Positions 59,758 to 64,000 of a stretch of 64,000 nt of DNA are shown piece after piece; positions within the stretch are counted from its first letter, which is position 1; every line of letters starts with the position of its first letter. The stretch is from Primulina eburnea (taxonomy: Eukaryota > Streptophyta > Magnoliopsida > Lamiales > Gesneriaceae): assembly GCF_022965805.1 (NCBI RefSeq), contig NC_133116.1, forward strand, positions 6,964,601-7,028,600, in the 5' to 3' direction. The notes under the pieces were generated by a model. That model made no database searches, was not told where the DNA came from, and saw only the letters and a list, made by a program, of their open reading frames with translations. The translations under genes and the position numbers were made by a program.

Positions 59758-61067
59758 ATGGAATTGTCGAACTGCGACGAGAATGTGGAGGTGAAGAAAG
59801 GGCCATGGACACGAGAAGAAGACCAAAAGTTGGTTTCTCACATTAAGCAGCATGGACATGGGAGCTGGCGCGCGTTGCCTGCAAAAGCAGGTATGGTATT
59901 TCTACATGCATGCAACTACTTTATTTGCATCGTCGAGGGGTGCGAATCGAACATGTTGTTTGTAGAATCTTGCAGTTTCGAGGATACACTTCTGCTTTCT
60001 CACTTTAAAAAAGAAATTGGAATTAGTTTCTGTAATGCATAAATGCTATATTATAATTAGAGTTTTATCAAGAAAATTTGTGTGTGTGTGATTCTAGGGC
60101 TTCAAAGGTGTGGGAAAAGTTGCAGATTGAGGTGGACGAACTATCTAAGACCTGATATCAAGAGAGGAAAGTTCAGCACTCAAGAAGAGAAGGCAATCAT
60201 TCGACTTCATGCTCTTTTAGGCAACAGGTAACTAAATATAAATCATTATATCAGAATATTTTTTTTTTTTGTGAAATATTCAAATCTTATTTCATATATA
60301 TGTAAATTACTAATTATAGGTGGTCGGCAATAGCAACTCATTTACCAAAAAGAACAGATAATGAGATCAAGAACTACTGGAACACCCGCCTCAAGAAAAG
60401 GTTATCTCGAATGGGAATCGACCCGGTAACCCACAAGCCTAAGAACAACCCAGATGGCTCGGCTCAGTCCGCCAACCTCAACCACACGGCTCAATGGGAA
60501 ACAGCTCGGCTAGAGGCCGAAGCCAGGCTCGTTCGCGAGTCCAAACTTCTGGCTAACCTCCAACTCCACAGAGCCACCGCTCAGCCACCCCAGCCGCCGC
60601 CACCGCCATGTTTAGACGTGCTGAAAGTCTGGCAAGCCACCGCCGCATCCAACAACTTTTTCAACTCAGCCGTCAAGATTCTCGAGTCTCCAACATCCAC
60701 GCTAAACTTCTCCGGTAACCTGACTACGGTCCCAACAGCTGGTCCCAATGGCGGCATACTGATGGTGAACGACGTTGTTTCGATGAGCAACTCTGGTGCA
60801 TGTGGGTTTGGAAAAGCCAACAGTTACATGCAAATCAATGGCGAAACGGGGGATTCAGTTCACCTTCATGACAACAATATAACGTACTCCATGGATCACA
60901 ATTACAACACAGGTTCATTAACCGATCTCGTGTCTGTTAATTTTAACCCCGTATGTTACGAAGACAACATGGTTACTACAATTTTAGGAGAACTTGAGGA
61001 TTACAAGAGTTATTGGAACGACTTGTTGAATCTGGTGAGCTCGCCGATGGAATCACCGGTATTTTAA
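59758..61067 (+). CDS. R2R3-MYB transcription factor, MIXTA-like (subgroup 9)
   Basis: Three exons, 59758-59890, 60098-60227 and 60320-61067, give 1011 nt and 336 residues. The two intron positions are those usual for R2R3-MYB genes. R2 spans about 15-65 ([20 protein letters not shown], then [18 protein letters not shown]). R3 spans about 68-116 ([17 protein letters not shown], then [20 protein letters not shown]). The signature [14 protein letters not shown] after [10 protein letters not shown] marks subgroup 9 (MIXTA, MYB16, MYB106), nuclear regulators of conical cells, trichomes and cuticle. The N-terminus [17 protein letters not shown] replaces the usual MGRSPCCDK. An upstream in-frame ATG at 59605 is judged leader sequence because nothing between it and 59758 resembles the family. 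A proline run (PPQPPPPP) follows the signature. The gene looks functional. Confidence 0.92.
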
Positions 61068-62282
61068 GGCTGATTCACTTGCGAAAAAGGATATGACTTC
61101 TAATAGATGGCGTGGTTTTATTTCTACGTTTTTGTATCAAGATTTGACAATAAAAAGGTTTTTAATATCAGGTCTTAGAATCAAGGTGCTCAATTATGGG
61201 GCTTGGTGTAAGCTTGCTTTAATTTACTATCTGTATTGTCCTAAAAGTTAGATTAATTTGTAACAGCTTAATCTTGTTTGTTTCAGTTTTAAGTGTTGAA
61301 TGTGATGTCTTAATACCTTAGACTTAACATATAAAACTTCTCGTAAATAAATCGAGACGCAAATAATTATGCACAAGTGTGCCTCGGGGTAACAAATTCA
61401 CTAGAAAATAGTCAGTTTATAACATACCAAAAGAATACTAGCGAATAGCAAAAAAATAATTCCAACACATCAAGAAAACAAATTGCAGCCTAAATTTCTA
61501 TCATCGGAAATAATGAGAAATTATTTGTAAAAAGGCTCCGTTGAGTGCCATATCACTGATAGAACCAATTCCTATAATTATGAACCCATATGTTCGCAAG
61601 ATTAATGAAGCTCAAACGAATGGATGGAGGATCATTGGTTTTTTTGTTATTGGAATAGGTGAAATATTTAACCGAACACAATGGATGCAAATTCTGTGAA
61701 ACCAAAATTCAGATGAATAAACAATTCTCTAACAACACTTTAATTAAGTGTTGTCCTCGAAAATCTTCAATACTCCACAACAACACGGTAAATACACGAC
61801 AAAACTTAATGACTCGATTTTTCAGAAGCAACACATGGGTTCTCTGTTCTTCCTTGCTCTCTCTCGTCGTCTCTCTATTTTATAGTATCTATCTGTCAAT
61901 ATATATAGTCTCTTTAATCTAAAGATGATTTTTTGAATAGATACTTACAAAACATGGAAACTAAGGTTTTATTAAAAAATAAATTTTTTTAAATAAAAAA
62001 AATCATATTTAGAGTTAATATAAATATTATCGTAAATAGCTTTAGTCTAGAAAATCAAAATTCATGTAAAAAAAAACAAGATAATTTAAGAATAAATTAT
62101 TTCGCCAAGATATGTTTTGCTTTCATACTTAATTTGTTCTTCAAGATTGTGATATTTCAACTATAATTTATTTGACAATTGTAACATCGTACGTATGGAA
62201 CACTGAAAATCAATTTGAAGAGAATTTTCTCTTTCTGTGTAAGATGAGTTCCACGTGGTACTATCGAATGAGATTACTCTTT
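61068..62282. other. Intergenic 3' of the MYB gene
   Basis: It holds the probable 3' untranslated region of the MYB gene (61068 to about 61330). Nothing else is recognised. Confidence 0.4.
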
Positions 62283-62518
62283 GGCACCGTTTGGTAACCT
62301 GTATAAGTGGTTGATTTGTGTTAAATTCGGATTTAGTACCATGATTGGTTGGAAGACAATGTATGTGTGCTTGTATATGGGCCCTGTTACAATGTACTGT
62401 GTGGCAGACATTCTTAATACCATCTGCAACCCAAGACATTATATGCAATACGTACAGTGCCATGTAGTACACAAACACATTTTACCGAAATAACCTCCAA
62501 GCCCTAGCATTTATCAGA

Positions 62519-62680
62519 ACATTCTTCGAGAAATCTCATTTGTCTTCCTTCCGAAGCCGTGAATGGGATAGCAGCATCCATGAAATACCTGTGAAGAATA
62601 AAACTGGAATCCATCTATTACGGTACATTTTCGTACAACATTCATCGAGAAATCTCATTTTTCTTCCATCCGAAACCTAC
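62519..62680 (+). repeat. 40-bp direct repeat upstream of the transposase gene
   Basis: ACATTCTTCGAGAAATCTCA (from 62519) and ACATTCATCGAGAAATCTCA (from 62638) begin two copies of about 40 bases that both run into TCTTCC.TCCGAA.CC. The spacing is 119 bp. Confidence 0.75.
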
Positions 62681-62827
62681 TTTGTTAACTTCTCTGTATT
62701 TTTGTTGGTTTCGGTACATTTTCGTAGTACTTACTTCCTTTTTTCTTCCGTATTTTTTTGTTTTACAACTTATATTGTTGTGATATACGTTGTTACATGG
62801 TGTTCTTTTTTTAGTAGACCACTTTAA

Positions 62828-64000
62828 ATGGTTAGAACTTGTGGCATAAATCTTTGTGTCATGGCTGAAGTACATCGTGACATCGCAACATTTGTAGCGG
62901 TACACCAACATTTGAGCAGGTCCTTCATGTTCTTAGTGCTGTTAACACGTTTTTTGACGAAGTTTGTAGCACGGTTGCCTCGTAGATACCGTAGAAGAGA
63001 CCGTTCTTACAATTTAACTGGGAGAATACCTGCTCAAATCAATCATCTACATAGGATTATTGAATTAGGAGATGTGCAGTGTGTTTCGAATTTGAGAATG
63101 GATCGTAATGCATTTGCACGTCTTTGTTATTTGGTAAAAAATGTGAGTAGCGTAGTGGATTCGAGATATGTTCGTATTGAGGAGAAGATGGCAATGTTTT
63201 TATCTATTTTAGCACATCACAAGAAAGTTAGAGTAATTGGTCATGATTATTTACGAAGTGGACAAACAGTGAGCTCTCATTTCCACGAAGTACTCCGCTC
63301 GATTCTCAAACTACACCTCATACTACTTGTCAAACCAATGCCAGTGGATGAGAATTGCTCCAAAAATACGTGGAAATGGTTCAAGGTAAGTGTCTTTACT
63401 CATTATATAGACGTCATGCATTTAAATTCATCATCTGAAGCATAGCAGCCACAAATATTTTTGCGACTAATTTGAAGTGTATGAACAACATACATAATAG
63501 GGTTGTTTGGGTGCATTGGATGGAACGTATATAAGTGTCCAAGTATCAAGTAAAGACAAAGCCAAATACAGAAATAGAAAAGGAACAACATCAATAAATG
63601 TTTTGGGGATATGCAATCGTGACATGCAGTTTATTTACGCACTAACCGGATGGGAAGGATCAGCGGCAGACGCTCGTGTTCTACGTGATGCAGTTAATCG
63701 CCAAGATGGGCTAAAGATTCCAAGAGGATAGAACTCATCTGTCGTAAGTGCTCTTAAGGAGTGTAAATGTGTTTTCGATTATGATTGTAAAGATTTCAAG
63801 AGTTTAGAACTATAGTGTGTATATCACTTTTGGAATTTTATATTCGTTCTCTCTAACTTTTAATACTATTGTGAAATGACAGGTTGTTATTACTTGTGCG
63901 ACAATGGCTATCCAAACGTTGAAGGATTCTTGACGCCGTATAGGAGAACTCGATACCATATGGATCAGTGGGTGGGCGGTTCTTTTGCAACCCAGAATTA
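62828..64000 (+). pseudogene. PIF/Harbinger transposase (HARBI1-like), partial, with a damaged splice site
   Basis: Exon 1, 62828-63385, encodes a DUF8040-like N-terminal region (SNLRMDRNAFARLCYLVKN, EEKMAMFLSILAHHKKVR) and ends at a good GTAAGT donor. Exon 2 starts at 63501 with [13 protein letters not shown], the first catalytic Asp, and continues to [15 protein letters not shown], the second. A third exon starts at 63883 with CYYLCDNGYPNVEGFLTPYR and runs off the window before the catalytic Glu. Phase requires exon 2 to end after the G at 63726, but the next two bases are GA, not GT. Using the GTAAGT at 63744 instead leaves an in-frame TAG at 63729-63731. The gene is therefore probably broken, unless a non-canonical site is used. 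It is a different lineage from the transposase at 36816-38157. The start at 62828 is the first in-frame ATG. A later ATG at 62861 is possible. Confidence 0.8.

Larger units (their letters stand above)
62283..64000 (+). mobile_element. Second PIF/Harbinger element, truncated by the window end
   Basis: The probable left end GGCACCGTTTGGTAAC (from about 62283) has the GTTTGGTA core typical of PIF-type inverted repeats and seen in the Tourist-like element at 16635. The transposase gene follows in the same orientation. The right end lies beyond 64000, so neither the inverted repeat nor the target duplication can be confirmed. Confidence 0.5.

Overview
The window is nuclear DNA from a flowering plant. 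The genes have short introns with GT-AG borders, the intergenic DNA is AT-rich, and small transposons of plant type are dense. The gene families are dicot-like. The repeat families suggest a Lamiales species, but that is a guess and nothing here identifies the species. No bacterial, organellar, rRNA, tRNA or CRISPR feature was recognised.

I support five protein-coding genes. From left to right they are: (1) an S-like RNase T2 gene (6168-7135, +) broken by a 4-bp duplication just before its second catalytic motif, with an older RNase T2 wreck upstream (2582-4168); (2) a six-exon MYB-CC (GARP) transcription factor resembling PHL11 (10810-12585, -); (3) an intact three-exon alpha-expansin (24944-26066, -); (4) an intact six-exon cytochrome P450 of the CYP704B1 type, a fatty-acid omega-hydroxylase of pollen-wall synthesis (39607-42246, -); (5) a three-exon R2R3-MYB of the MIXTA-like subgroup 9 (59758-61067, +). 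They are single-gene units separated by repeats. There is no operon or evident cluster, although the P450, the expansin and the MIXTA-like MYB all belong to cell-wall or cuticle biology.

Most of the remainder is transposon-derived. The most striking component is a 182-bp element family with palindromic subterminal sequences and 9-bp target-site duplications. It occurs at least a dozen times in 64 kb, twice as one copy nested inside another. Other elements with both ends visible are: two PIF/Harbinger-type elements (16635-17709, holding a glycine/proline-rich low-complexity block, and 36370-38905, with a broken transposase gene), two hAT-like elements (21509-22318 and 53957-54483), a CACTA element (50847-52068), and two TRIM retrotransposons (46083-46432 and 56284-56939, the latter with a duplicated primer-binding site). 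A second PIF/Harbinger transposase gene runs off the right end. LINE, LTR and TRIM remnants and long (AT)n tracts fill much of the rest.

Exon borders were set by eye from splice consensus and family similarity. No alignment or search was run.
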